A program made the translations under genes and the position numbers. From Tenrec ecaudatus (taxonomy: Eukaryota > Chordata > Mammalia > Afrosoricida > Tenrecidae), in the NCBI RefSeq assembly GCF_050624435.1, contig NC_134542.1, positions 10,375,497-10,439,496 on the forward strand: 64,000 bases of DNA, read 5' to 3'. Shown here piece by piece: positions 1 to 11,576 of the stretch. Each line of letters opens with the position of its first letter. Position 1 is the stretch's first letter. The notes under the pieces were generated by a model, which saw only the letters and a list, made by a program, of their open reading frames with translations, searched no databases and had not been told where the DNA came from.

Positions 1-139
1 AAATTCTGATTTTTCATTACTATCAGATTTGTCTTCTGTAAGATTTAGGCATCCACTTTAATAATCTGTATATTTCCCAGAATTCTTAGAAATAAGCTGT
101 TGTACATGGACAAGTCACATTTTTGAACAGTTATAGACT

Positions 140-300
140 AACTGAGCTACTAACCTTGAGGTCAGTGGTCCAAATTCACCAGCTGCTCAGAAGAAGAAAG
201 ATGAAGTTGTCTGATCCCTCATAGATTTAAAGTCTTGGAAACCAAAAAGGGCAGTTTTATTCTGTCCTATATGATTTATAATTGACTACATAGCAGTACG
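140..300 (+). repeat. AfroSINE-like SINE, diverged
   Basis: Reads TACTAACCTTGAGGTCAGTGG, then the AAGAAAGATGAAG body, AAAGTCTTGGAAACC and TTCTGTCCTATA. The tRNA-like head is lost, and the C-to-T changes suggest an old copy. Confidence 0.75.
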
Positions 301-334
301 TTTGAGTTTGCGTTTGATGCTGTGTTGGATTTTG

Positions 335-1611
335 TTAAAAGACTTTGCTCTATAAATGTCCTTTGCCTCCTAGTTCTTTCCTCTATTTCCTTTTACTTTC
401 CTCTTCTCCCACTATCATGTTCAGCCTTCATTTGGGTTTCAGTTCTTACTCTTGCTTACATTACCCTTGATCAACTGCACCAGGCATCCTACACCCTCCT
501 TGCCATCAATTTTAGATCACTTGTTGTTCCCTTTTCCCTGGGTTGGTTGATACCCCCCCCTTTGTTTCTCCCTCTCCCCTGTCCCCCAGAACCATCATTC
601 CCATTGTTTTCTCCTCTAGATTGCTTATCCTACCTATCTTATCTATATAGATATGCAAAGACAATAATAAGCACAAAAACAAGCCACAGCAAAACAAAGC
701 AACAAAAGAAAACAAAAAATCAAAACAAAAAATGATTAAAAAGATAAGCCTATAAATAGTTCCAGGTGTGTTTGTTGAGTTTAGGAGTGTTTTCCAGTTG
801 GTCAAGTCTGATGAGGTGCCACGCCCTGGCCCCAAATCTATTTTTGGTCTTCCCTGGGGACTTCATTACTGTACTCCCCTTGCTGCTTTGTTGCACGCCC
901 TTAGTGTTTCACCAGTGTGGTTCAGTCAGATTAGACACAATTCCCACACTGTGTCTCTAGTGTTTTCCCTTGTAATGCTATGGTTCAGTGAGGGACATTA
1001 TGTCTCATGGTGGGGCCGGCTCTATGGTCCTCTGTGTGCATTGGCTGCTCTGAGCAGGAATACTGTCCTTGGGGTGTGGTGAGCCAGGATGTGTTTCACT
1101 CATCCTCCTTCCTCTTTGTTTGCTCCTGTGTGCTCTGATCAGACATACACCCCTCCCTAAGCGGCAGCTTTCTACTTTACAAATTCAGCTAGACCAGAGC
1201 ATGCACACTTGTATAGATAAGAACTGAAAACACAGGGAATCCAGGATAGATAAACCTCTCAAGGCCAATAATGAGAGTAGCAATACCAGGAGAGTAAGGG
1301 AAGGTGGGGGGAGAAAGTGGGAACTGATCACATTGATCTACAATAATACCCTCCCAGAGGGATGGACAACAGAAAAGTGGGTAAAGGGAGACAATGACCA
1401 ATGTAAGACATGAAAAAAATGATAGATTATCAAAGATTCATGAGGGAGGGGTGGAGGGAAGAAATGAGAGCTGATATCAAGGACTCAAGTAGAAAAAAAA
1501 TGTTTTGAAAATGATGATGGCAACACATGTATAAATGTGCTTGACACATGGATGTATGGATTATAATAAGAGCTGTATGAGCCCCAACTAAAATGATTTT
1601 TTTAAAAAGAC
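335..1611 (+). mobile_element. L1-like family A copy with 5' inversion (twin priming)
   Basis: The right part (about 1172-1611, + orientation) matches the family A 3' end (compare 22318-22770) and ends in ACTAAAATGATTTTTTTAAAAA. The left part (about 349-735) matches the reverse complement of 21346-21715. The block 735-1171 then reads as further upstream element sequence, also inverted. About 600 bp of element between the two parts is missing. A 5' inverted block with an internal deletion and an intact 3' end is the classic signature of twin priming in L1 target-primed reverse transcription. Weak direct repeats (TTAAAAGAC / TTAAAAAGAC) flank it. Confidence 0.7.
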
Positions 1612-2124
1612 AAATAACATGTGAACTCACTTACATATAATAAGCAAATATATAGAAATGGTTATTAGTAGTTAGCAGGAGTATGAAGTATGAGGAGAGG
1701 GCTAATTTTTCTAAAAGGGTATTCAATTATGTTAATGATGGTGGAATGGTTGGGGAAATTATGTGAATCACTACACAAATTATGGAATATATTCAGTGTC
1801 TCAGTTGCACAGTAGACATTACTGAAGCACCATATACTTTTAACATATTTTTACCACAATAAAAATTTTCTAAAGCAGTCTTTGCTATTATTCATGTAAA
1901 ACTTATAAGGTGGTCATTAAAAGAGTTAACATAAATAAGGAAATCTTTATTGTATAAATTTTGGAAGTCCAGGACAGATAATATGAAGGATACATGTATT
2001 TATAATAAGTATTTGCATTTATTAAAAAGGTGCATATATAGCATATTTAATATCAACAATTTTTATATAGGACTACCAGGAGTAAATTGTTTTATTTCAA
2101 AATAATAAAAATGATCAGTCTTAC

Positions 2125-2480
2125 TGCTTGGCTAGAGACTGTTGGATACTGGAAACGATAGACCTCAGTTAGTGTGTAGGTCTGGACCCCCTGCCTCATT
2201 TTCAACCAAACAATACCAGTTATCGAAAGAGAACAATCACACCAGGGAGGTATGCGCAGCCAGAACAATCTACCATCTGAGATCAAAAGGGCAGCATTTT
2301 CCCAAGGATAACATTCAAAAAGGTTAGGAAAGAGAGAGGAATGCAAATAGGAAACAGAAAATGGAATGAAGGATGTTACACAGTGGAAATTGCAACCATG
2401 AGACAAACATGAGACAAAAACTGATCTGAACCTCTACCCAGTTCATTCAAAATGTTAAAAAAGAAGGAAACATGAGTAAA
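2125..2480 (+). repeat. Dispersed repeat family C, partial
   Basis: Shares an ordered run of motifs (AACCAAACAAT, GAGATCAAAAGGGCAGCATTT, CCAAGGATAA, a purine-rich GGAAACAGAAAATGGAATGAA, then TGTTAC and a CTGATCTG / TACCCAGTTCA end) with 63415-63640 and, more loosely, with 47150-47385. Class not recognised. Confidence 0.45.
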
Positions 2481-3029
2481 TACAATTTTAATGCTTAATG
2501 TGATTTCAGTTCTCAATATGACACTGAGGGCTCCCTTAGTGCCTGGAACTTGTTTTCCATGAATGATCACATTTAACTGTTCTAACAGCCCTGATCACAA
2601 GCCTTCATTTAACATCTGCACTTCCCGGATGAGGAAATGAAGGTTTAAAGAGGTGTGTGTGGTGCCGGAACTTGCTCCGAAATGTCTCAAATCCAAGTGC
2701 CCTGGGAGCTGCTTACAGCTCACTCAGATGCCCTGATCCTAATGCAAACAAGCAGTAGGAACCTTAGCTGTCACAGCGGGCAACAAGAGTCATCTGGTGG
2801 ATAGTATGATGAGCCGCAGGTCCATCTCAGGTCTGTTACTCATCAGCTATGTCAGGGTCCTCATCTATAGTATGACTATTTGGGAATTTTTACAAAAGTC
2901 ATTTGGAAGATAGCTTCCTGGCCAACTGACTTGAAGAAGTTTTTATGAGTGCCACTCAGAAGAAAAGCGACATAATAGAAAACAACAATTCTCAAACAAT
3001 ATCATTAATATGACACACAACTAAAATTT

Positions 3030-4385
3030 TACTGCAGAAATTTAAAAAAATGGTTGCAGTGGTTCCTCAACAAAAGGAGGGCAGGAATTGACAAAACTTA
3101 TGTGCCAAAGGAAACAGAGTTTGAAGGAGAGGACCTGGCCTGAGGGATGTCACTGCTGTTGTGAGATGCATCTTTGCTGAATACCCGAAAGAATTCCCCG
3201 AAGGGGGGTACGCGAAAGAAGTTTACCAGTGTTTGCTTGACTATGCTAAAGCATTTGATAGCATGAACCAAAGCAAATTATGGATAGCACAGCAAAGAAT
3301 GGGACCTTCAGAACACTTCATTGTACCCATGAAGAACCTGTGCATACACCAAGAGATAGTTGTTTGAACAGAACAAGGTACAGTGTGTGCTTTCAAATTA
3401 GGCAAGGTGGAGGTTAGGGCTCTTTCTCCAGATTGATTCGATCTGTTTGCTGAGCAAATAATTCAAGAAGCTGAATGCAACATCAGGATTGGGGGACTCA
3501 TCAGCAGTCTGCAAGATGTAGGGAAGCACTCCCGAAAGAAGATCAGAGAACTTCAGTGTGGCTGAAGCCACAACATAAAGAAGAGGAAAATCCCCACCAG
3601 TGGAACAATAAGCAACATCCTGATTAATGGAGAGAAGATTGACATTGTCAAAGAATTCTTTTCACATGGATGTACAATCAATATCCATGGAAGCATCCTC
3701 CAGGAAATCAAGTGCCCTATTGAATTTGTCAAACCTGCTGACCTCTGTTTGGTTTTGTTTTTCTTCATTAAAAGACCAGTTTATTGGGTGGGAGCTCTTA
3801 CAACTCTTATAACAATTCATACATCACTTGTATCAAGCATATTTTGTACATATGTTGCCATCATTCTTTTCTAGACATTTACTTTCAATTGAGCCCTTGC
3901 CTTTTTAAAAAGTGTTAAAAAGCAACAATGTCACTTTGAGGACTAAACTACTTCTAACTCAAGCCAGTGGCATTTTAAATACTTTGTATGCATGTTCAAG
4001 TTTGACAATGAGTAAGGTAGACTGGGGAAAACTGATGTCTTGCATTCATGATATTGATGCTGAAAAGTAAACATTCGCATAGTGAACATACCGTGGGCTT
4101 CCAGAAGATCTGTTTTGGATGACATAAAGCCAGAATGCTATTTAGAAGGGAGGGTGGTGACGCTTTGTCTCTCATACTGGAGAAAAAACATCAATGCTTG
4201 GTAACACAGAGGGTCAGCAAAAAAAAGAAGAAGAAGGCTCTCTATGAGCTGAATTGGTAAGTGGTTGCAACCGTAGATTTAGGCTTAGAAATGACTTTGA
4301 GCATGGCACAGGATGGGTGGGGCGGTGTCTTCTGTTGTGCATAGGTTTTTATGAGTCAGAACTGACTCAACAGCACCTAACAATA
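3030..4385 (+). mobile_element. RTE LINE (AfroLA-like), decayed, with an L1 fragment inserted
   Basis: The reverse-transcriptase region is readable: YQCLLDYAKAFDSMNQSKLW, then NPSG-type loop sequence and ILINGEKIDIVKEF. Frameshifts and deletions break the frame, and the YADD block is missing. The 3' part reads GGACTAAACTACTTCT through GAGTCAGAACTGACTCAACAGCACCTAACAATAACA, the RTE 3' tail. A minus-strand L1 family A 3' end splits it at about 3777-3905. Non-functional. Confidence 0.8.
3777..3905 (-). mobile_element. L1 family A 3'-end fragment nested in RTE
   Basis: The minus-strand copy shows TTTATTGGGTGGGAGCTCTTACAACTC followed by the CACATTTGTACA-like and CATCATTCT blocks typical of the family tail. 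It interrupts the RTE copy 3030-4385 and is therefore younger than it. Confidence 0.65.
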
Positions 4386-4587
4386 ACAGAATATGAGTAT
4401 AATTAAATAATTAGTAAGTCCTAATTGCCTCTTTTGTATGCAATGGTTGTCAATTTTGTTAATGCAACTATAGAGAAGAGTGTGGAATGGTGAGTTATCT
4501 GGGGCTTTCTTCTTTGCTCAGGAGAAAGAGTTGAGAATGGGGTTGGTTACATATCCTAAATTTGTCAGAACTCATGCGTTTATACAA

Positions 4588-4785
4588 AGGAGCCCTTACG
4601 GTATCATGGGTTATGCGTTGAGCTGTCAATCAAAAGTTGGAACCCATCAGCAGCTTCAGAGGAGATAGATCAGACTGTCTGCTCCCATGAAGATTCCCCG
4701 CATTGCAAGCGCACAGGAGGAGTTCTGCTCTATCCCACAGAGGGGTTATAAACTGGAATTTCCTCACTGACTATGGGTTTCCATT
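4588..4785 (+). repeat. AfroSINE-like SINE
   Basis: Opens GGAGCCCTTACGGTATCATGGGTTATGCG (head of the tRNA-like region), then AAAAGTTGGAACCCATCAGC, GACTGTCTGCTCCC and a truncated ATGGGTTTCC end. Nearly complete. Confidence 0.8.
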
Positions 4786-5099
4786 GTCAAGGTGTCAGTG
4801 AGGAAGACCTGTGCCTCAGGTACTTTGATTATTCCAACAACTATAAACCTATAACTTTCTTCATTTTTTAGAAATAAATAAACCACATCAAGAATAAACC
4901 TTTTGGTAGTATCTGGTGTAAGTTTAACACACACCATGTATTGTATGTAAATTCATATTTATGCAAAATGAATTTGGCATCAGTTATGTGTATTTCATGC
5001 CTTCCATGAAAATATTGCTTTGTCCATGCATATTTTCCAAATCTGCTTCATGAACCTCCTAAGCCCTAACAACCTCATGTTGAATCCTTTCTCTGAACA

Positions 5100-5640
5100 A
5101 GGAGTCATATTTTCAAAATTACCTTTTGGGTCTTGGTGAAACTTGAGACTGTGAAATTGGTTATTTGTTTACAGGTGCAGAGCTGATAAAACCCTTCTCC
5201 ACGAGTCTATCACCTGCTTTTACCTTTCCCCTCAGAGATAAAAGTTGAATTTGCAAAGCACAGCATTGAGATACAGCTGATGATTCAATAAATGTTATTC
5301 TACAGTTGGAATCCCACCACAAATAACATTCTCTTGGCAGTACAACCGTGGTTTTTCATGAAAAATCTTCCTGATTAATTGCCTTTCATATTGCAACTCA
5401 ATTAGTTTTTCATGGAGTCGATTTATGATAAGGTTCCTTGTTTCACTCGGCATATCTGATAGAGATCAGAGTTTCCAGAGTGGAAAGTCATAAAGCCCGA
5501 ATAAATCCAGTCATAAAGCCAGCGGAACATGGTTCACTAAACTTTTGAGGATAAAATATTTCAGCACAGCTACTCTGGAAATGGGTAATCTGTTAGTCAT
5601 TGACTGTTATCAAAGATATCTCCAAGGAAGAGCAAGGCCA
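5100..5640. promoter_or_regulatory. Candidate conserved non-coding element
   Basis: Repeat-free, balanced composition, with octamer-like ATTTGCAAAG and dense homeodomain-like words (GATTAATTGCC, CAATTAGTTTTTCATGG, TTTATGATAAGG). This texture is typical of vertebrate developmental enhancers, but I have no alignment to show conservation. Could equally be ordinary intron. Confidence 0.2.
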
Positions 5641-6282
5641 TAATCATGCCATTGTGTTTGGGGATGTTTCTGTTTTGTATTTTCTTTTGTTTCTGTAATA
5701 ATCAAGATGGAATTACAATGTTGACATTGGAGGCCATGCATTGTACTAAAACTGAACCACTTACTTTGTGTCTAATAATGAAAGACCCATTTCCATTTTC
5801 TCATGGTCATTGAACACCATCATAGGCAACAGTTCCCGCACTGGGGTCTACATTTCCCCTGCTCTAAGAGGAGAGCAAAGCTTACAAGCATTCTCCACTT
5901 AACAAAACATAAACACTGTTGTTGTGGTGGGGCTACAGCCGACCTGAGAAATGATGGGGAGAGCAAAAGTAGAGAGGCATTGTTTGTCTTTAATATTTTT
6001 CACTTGAGGAAATACAGGACTTGTCATTTTATGTTATTGATGATGTTGCTGTAGTTGTTTCTGTTTTTGTACCAGTCTCCTTTCTATAATTATGGGTTAG
6101 TCTTTAAATATTGAAATGGAAAGTGCCTGATTTTTTTTCTCTGAGGCTTAGGATGATTATTCCTTCTTGTCTTTTAATAAAAATACTATGAAATGAAGGA
6201 GGACTTTCCTAGGCTTTCAGTCACTGATGAGCTGGTAACATGTTGGGAGGATGGCATGGCAGGAGAAATGTGCTCTGGTGTC

Positions 6283-6480
6283 TAAAACCCACTGTCATCA
6301 CCTGAAAATTGACTCATAGCAACAATGGAGGAAAGGGTAGAACTTGGGTTTCCAAGACTGTAACCTTTTAAGTGGGTAGAGAGCCCCGCCTTTCTCTGGA
6401 GGAGTGGTTGGTAGTTTCAAACTGCTGACCTTGTGGTTAGCAGCCCCATGCACAACCACTGCACCACCAAGGCTCCTGCT
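6283..6480 (-). repeat. AfroSINE-like SINE, antisense
   Basis: The reverse complement reads from AGGAGCCTTGGTGGTGCAGTGG (tRNA-like head) through the GACTCATAG-type block near position 6310. Almost full length and in good condition. Confidence 0.85.
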
Positions 6481-6544
6481 CTGGTGTCTACTTCCTAGAA
6501 GAGAAAAGCAAAACATGGTCAACTCACCCCACAGAAACTTCTTT

Positions 6545-6669
6545 CTAGGAGACTAAGGTTTCTTTATCCATTCTTCTACTGATGAGCATTGGGACGTTCC
6601 CCAAGTTCTTGCTATTGTGAACAGTGCTGCCATGAACATGGAAGTGCCTACATCTGTTTGCATTATGTT

Positions 6670-6721
<52 letters not shown>

Positions 6722-6870
6722 CATAAGTGTTGATTGGAGGGGATTTCTATTCCCAATTGTTTTAGCTAGCTCCATACTACTTTCCACAGTGCTTGTACAT
6801 CTGTCTACAGACTCCCCCACTGGGTATGATAGTTCCAATCTCTCCACACTGGCTCTGGTTTTCTTTGTTT
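6545..6870 (-). mobile_element. L1 3'-region fragment carrying an (AT)n tract
   Basis: The + strand shows TTTATCCATTCTTCTACTGATG, CTATTGTGAACAGTGCTGCCATGAACATGG, ACTTTCCACAGTGCTTG and CAATCTCTCCACACTGG. These are the widely conserved mammalian L1 3' region read in antisense. An AT microsatellite has expanded inside it. Confidence 0.75.
6672..6720. repeat. (AT)n microsatellite
   Basis: About 24 uninterrupted AT units within the L1 fragment, probably length-variable. The open frames through it encode only Ile/Tyr repeats and are artefacts. Confidence 0.95.
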
Positions 6871-7009
6871 CTCATTCAGTCGAATTCTATGCATTACTAA
6901 AAAAATGTTTAAGAATAAATTGAAGAAAACACTAAGCAACTCATGATATGATGACCCTGGAGTGAAGTTAGGCAATCACAAAGAACAGAGACTCTATGAG
7001 AGTGCTGTT

Positions 7010-7260
7010 ATAACGATAAACCAAGATGAAACTTACGTGCCAAAGGAAACAGACTTTGAAGGCTGATAAGAGAGGGAGGCCAAGAGCAGGAAGATGAAGC
7101 AACTGGCTGGAAATGTGACACCTCTTGGCTTCGGTGAAGGGAGGATGGAGGTCCATAGAGGAGAAGGGAAATCAAAAGGATAAGTTGAACTGCTGGAAGC
7201 AGAGTGGCTGGTCTGAAATGTAAACCCCTACCTAATTCACAATAAAAAATTCATTTAGAA
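7010..7260 (+). repeat. Possible family C fragment
   Basis: Ends with GAACTGCTGGAAGC through CCCCTACCTAATTCACAATAAAAAATTC, resembling the CTGATCTGAACCTCTACCCAGTTC end of the copy at 2125-2480. Assignment rests on short motifs only. Confidence 0.3.
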
Positions 7261-7329
7261 AACAGATGAGGATGGGAGAGGTGAACATTTCTTGTGACTT
7301 TAACCTCAATCACAAGAGGTTTTAAAACA

Positions 7330-7500
7330 AGCTCCAGCAGCACTGTGTGCAGTTAAGTGAATGTATACTAATCCTAAGGTCGGCAGTTTGACCCCAGCAG
7401 CCACTCCGCAGGAGAAAGAGGAGGCGGTATGCTTCTGTAAACATTCCAGCCCTGGAAACCTACAGGGGTTCCCCTCTCTTCTATAAGAGCTCAGGGGTCC
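7330..7500 (+). repeat. AfroSINE-like SINE
   Basis: AAGGTCGGCAGTTTGACCCCAGCAGCC (B-box-like region), CCGCAGGAGAAAGAGGAGGCGG and CCTGGAAACCTACAGGGGTTCCCCTCT. The 3' end is degraded. Confidence 0.8.
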
Positions 7501-8176
7501 AAATAGAGTCTTTCACAATGGATTTATGGGAGGCTAGTCCCTTTGGATGAGGGTGAACTCAGGATGTTTATCTGAGCAAACTTCTTTTTTTCCACATGAA
7601 GGTGCCTTTTTCACACTTCTCAGTTCCTGGTGGTGTTGTATTATTGACCTGATAGCAATGAGAACCTCCCAAGTCACCGCTCATGACCTCATATGTCAGA
7701 CCTGTGTTTTTCTTTTATTCCCCCAGGGTTGAGATGAAAGGATTTAGTCAAAAGCTCAAGAGTAGAAGCCTTTAATTGGATTGAGGCAATCAAAATGTAA
7801 TTACTACATTTTAGGGAAAGTATTCATTAGGTGGGAAGAAGAGAAAATCTTTATCTTGTAAAATGTGCTTGTTTAACTTGACACTGTGTTTACTTGACAT
7901 TTCAGCAACAATAGCATCAGAAGCTCTTTTCACTAGAACTGTCCTGGGAAATCCTTCAGATTATTGCTCAGATGTGGCTTATTCTACCATCTGTTACCAC
8001 TGCCCCAAATGTAACATCGAATTCAAGTAACTGTGCGTAATCTTTTAGCTCAACCAGAGTGCTCAGAAAGATCAGTGAAAAAGCACTGCAATAAATATTA
8101 GTTGGGTCTCTACCATGACCTAGTACTGCCAAGGCTCAGGCTCTAAAATGTCATTGACCCTTCAGAACATATGGTC

Positions 8177-8670
8177 TGTGTTAGGCTGGCTCATCTGGAA
8201 AAACAAATCCAGTGACACGCATCAATGTACAAGAAAGAGCTTTATATCAAGAAGCAACTTTACATCAAGAAGGCACTTCAAGCCAGTCCAAGTCAAGTTC
8301 ATGCGTCCAATCCTAACAAGGACCTGTTCAGACTCACATAGCTAACGATGAAAGGGGAAGTAGAAAACAGGGAGATCATGGACAAGTAGGTACAAAGCCA
8401 TGGATCCAAGGTTAGTGGAAACATGGAAAGTTATTGATAGCTGTCAGGGCCAGGTGGCCTTCATGGGGCCACCCTCCACTTGAGGCAGGCTGGCAGAGTC
8501 CTGATGAAGTACCAGCAAGGAAGAAGGTGAAGTGGCAGAGAAGTAGTTATCAAAGTCTCACTCTCATGCTCATGTACTCAATCTTACTCTCATATAAAAA
8601 GCCACAGCCCACTTGATGACCAGATTTGACTACCCCTAGCCAGGAGTGTCCATAATCCCTAACTACAACA
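8177..8670 (-). mobile_element. Solitary MaLR-like LTR
   Basis: Starts TGTGTTAGGCTGGCTCATCTGG and ends CTAACTACAACA, so on the minus strand it begins TGTTGTAGTTAG and ends in TAACACA, the TG...CA organisation of ERVL-MaLR LTRs. AGAGCTTTATATCAAGAAG marks the region of the 3' end. No internal retroviral sequence adjoins it. Confidence 0.65.
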
Positions 8671-9169
8671 CAGTGTAAGGAGGAGACAGACCAACATTAT
8701 GAAATTATGTACCATTCGATAAGTATTTTTCACAGGTGGACATGGTTTGGGGTCTGTTGGAACACACATGAAAATATGTTCCTCATAAGATAGGATGGGG
8801 TAAGAACATGAGGTAGGAGACGTATGTGGATCAGAGTGCACCCTTGCATTGCAGGTGTGTTGGGAAGCACGGTGGCCTGTTATGGATTAAATTGTGATTT
8901 ATGAGCAGTGATTCAGTGATAGTGTAGGGATTTTCCAGGAAGCAGAAGGAGGCCTGCGAAGCGAGTTCCTAAAAAAAATAACACGCGCAATGTCTCAAGA
9001 GCAGGTGTGAGCGTGTGCTCAATTTTTATGTGTTAGATAAGTGCATCTCAAACTCTAACAGGCACATGACTCACCTGGGTTTGTCATTAAAATACAAATC
9101 CTGATCCAGCAGCTTTAGAGAGACACTTGAGAATCCGGGTATCTGGCGATCTACGTCTGAAAATTGGCT

Positions 9170-9300
9170 AGTGACAACAGTATGGAGCCGATTCTGATCC
9201 ACAACCAATTGCAGGGTTGGCACAGACCCGGGAAGTATTTCATCCTACTATGTATGGGGTCACCATGAAGCAGAGGCCACCGCATGGAATCACCTAGCTC
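9170..9300 (+). mobile_element. RTE LINE 3'-end fragment
   Basis: Reads GGTTGGCACAGACCCGGGAAGTATTTCATCCTACTATGTATGGGGTCACC, a diverged copy of the RTE segment that normally precedes GAGTCGGAACCGACTC. The tail is missing. Confidence 0.55.
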
Positions 9301-9357
9301 AGACCCATATGGCTGGTCTGTGGACCAATCTTTGAGTAGCAAAGTGTTAAATGACTA

Positions 9358-9860
9358 TGACAATTAGGAATTACATCAACTAGACACTCTAGGGAAAGGG
9401 TATGATCAAGACCCAAGCTATCAAATGGGTCACAGTCTGCTGACAGCTCTGTGGTGTCATAAACGTTTTTTTATATGAGTGAGAGATCTTGGGAATTCTC
9501 TCTCTGTGCCCCTTTGCCCTCCTGCTTTCTAGGTGGTCTCTGCCCTCCTCCACATGCAACCCTTTGTGGGCTGCCTGACCGTGAGAGCTTCCAGAAGCCC
9601 TCCATGTTTCCATTGACTTAGGGTCCACAAGACTCTGAACCAACCAGCCTGTGATATTCCTATTTCCTGCTTTAACTTTCTCTGTCTTCAGCCTGCAGCT
9701 ACATGAGTCTTCACAGGGCCCTGTCTTGCAGCAGACTTGTGGACTTGAGTTGGACTTGGTTGTGTTGGCTTCTTAATATAAGGTCACTTCTTGATATAAA
9801 GTTCATTCTTATCCATGAGTGCCGCTGGATTTGTTCCTCTACACGACCAGGACTAACACA
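9358..9860 (+). mobile_element. Solitary MaLR-like LTR, sense
   Basis: Begins TGACAATTAGGAATTACATC and ends TCCTCTACACGACCAGGACTAACACA, with GATATAAAGTTCATTCTTATCC before the end. The 7-bp direct repeat ATGACTA sits immediately on both sides (9351-9357 and 9861-9867), one or two bases longer than the 5-bp duplication expected. It is the only one of seven LTRs here in the same orientation as SPHKAP. Confidence 0.7.
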
Positions 9861-11149
9861 ATGACTAAAAGGTTTCAGGATTATCACCCCATTTCACATA
9901 AGAAACTCAACCTTAGCAAATGCTTTTAAGTATTAGCCATTGGATATTTCCTAAATGATCTCAGATCCCATCAACGATACCCAAATTCTTCATCGTTTCC
10001 CATCCACTCCATTTTCTCTGTATTGTTGTGCTTAGGGTATGATTCTAAGCTCCTCTTCTATCATTGCTGTTCATATTTGGTCGTCTGTCTTAGAATGTTG
10101 GTTATTCTTTGATGATATGAGTGCTATATATTTGGAACAAAAAACTTGATTATCTGAAAACAAAATGGTTTATGATGTCTTTTGATCTCACTCTGCTGTT
10201 TAAAACACTTTTACCAGAGACTTGATCTGTTTTTTTTCTACAAAATAGGAATCTATGTCATATTACCTAAATTTGAAAATTTCCCCCAAATGCTTTGCAA
10301 TTCTTTTCTATGTAATGCCTTAAGACTAATTCTTGACCATCCCATCAAACAATGGAAAAGGCATACATTGGCAAATCAACTATATCCAAATTAATTGACA
10401 GAAATCAACAACACATACACATGTGGAGAATCTCTAAGTAGCCAATGGTATCATGTTACAAAGAACCTTGTACCTTCTTCTGTCTTGAACCAACTCAGAG
10501 TGCCTGGGTTCAGATACAGATTCAGTAAGAGTCTACCAGTGTCCTTGCATTATTTAACTTTTCTAAACCTCATTTTTCGTCTGTATAAATTGGTGATGAG
10601 AGGATATACTTCATAAAACTGTGCATATGCAAGCTACTACATATAGAGCTAAGCTTGGCACAAAGTCTAGCATATAGAAATTAGGTTAATTTTTTGCAAA
10701 AAAAATGCTAGTGCTCAGCTGATTTTTGTGGATGGGTTGCTGCCAATGCTGAGGAGGAACCGAAAGATCATAGCCATGCATGATTCACTTCCCTACAATT
10801 GAAACCATCTATTGGTTTTATGAAGAATATCATAACGTGATCACTTCAAAGTGAAATGGACTCAAATCAAAAGGTGCATTTAGAATTCAACCATGTCTTA
10901 TGGATCTAAAGAATATGGATTCTTGCTGCAATGAAATATTATATAACAAATGTTTAGGGGCATGGGTTAAAGACAGAGTGTACTCTGTTTTGTATTCCAC
11001 ATATTAGATACTTAGCCATTAGGAAGGTTTTTTTTAATCTGTAATACTCAGTTTATTCAAGTATAAATTGAGTGGGGAGTAGTAATACAGCTTACTGACC
11101 ACTTTATCTGGCTATTGGAAGATCTGAAATATGTGTGACATATTACCAC

Positions 11150-11530
11150 ACCATAGGTGCTCGATAATGTTCATTATTTTAATAGTTTCATTAGCACCTA
11201 TTTCACAACTTATATAGTTCAATAGCTATATTAAACAGAGTGTACAGTCGTCAATACAATCCATTTTAGAACATTTTCTTCTTTCTTGTACTCATTGTTA
11301 TTAACTCCCCATTCCCACCCAACCTCCCTTGCCATACTCCCCAAGAAATGACTAATCCAGTTTATGTCCTTATAGATTTACCTCTCCTAGATTCCCTATA
11401 CTGGAAAACATACAAAAAACTAACAATAACAGAGAAAACTTCAATTGAAAAGGAAGCATAAAATATGAAAAACTAGAATGAATTTTAAATAAGTCAATAG
11501 GGAAATCAAATAATGTGCTAAACTTTAACC
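11150..11530 (-). mobile_element. Old L1 3'-UTR fragment
   Basis: Contains CAATCCATTTTAGAACATTTTCTTC, CTTGTACTCATTGTTATTAACTCCCCATTCCCACCC and an A-rich end, the antisense mammalian L1 3' UTR. Parallel copies occur at 25725 and 43095. Confidence 0.7.
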
Positions 11531-11576
11531 TAAGCGACGTTCATTATTAACAGAGGTGTCTAATATTTTAGAAAGG

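Noticed and set aside
322-735. 137-codon open frame rich in Leu, Ser and Pro
   Set aside because: Lies in the inverted, pyrimidine-rich block of an L1-like element; non-coding.
4868-4892. GAAATAAATAAACCACAT shared with 22762-22779
   Set aside because: Short A-rich match; too little to call a repeat or duplication.
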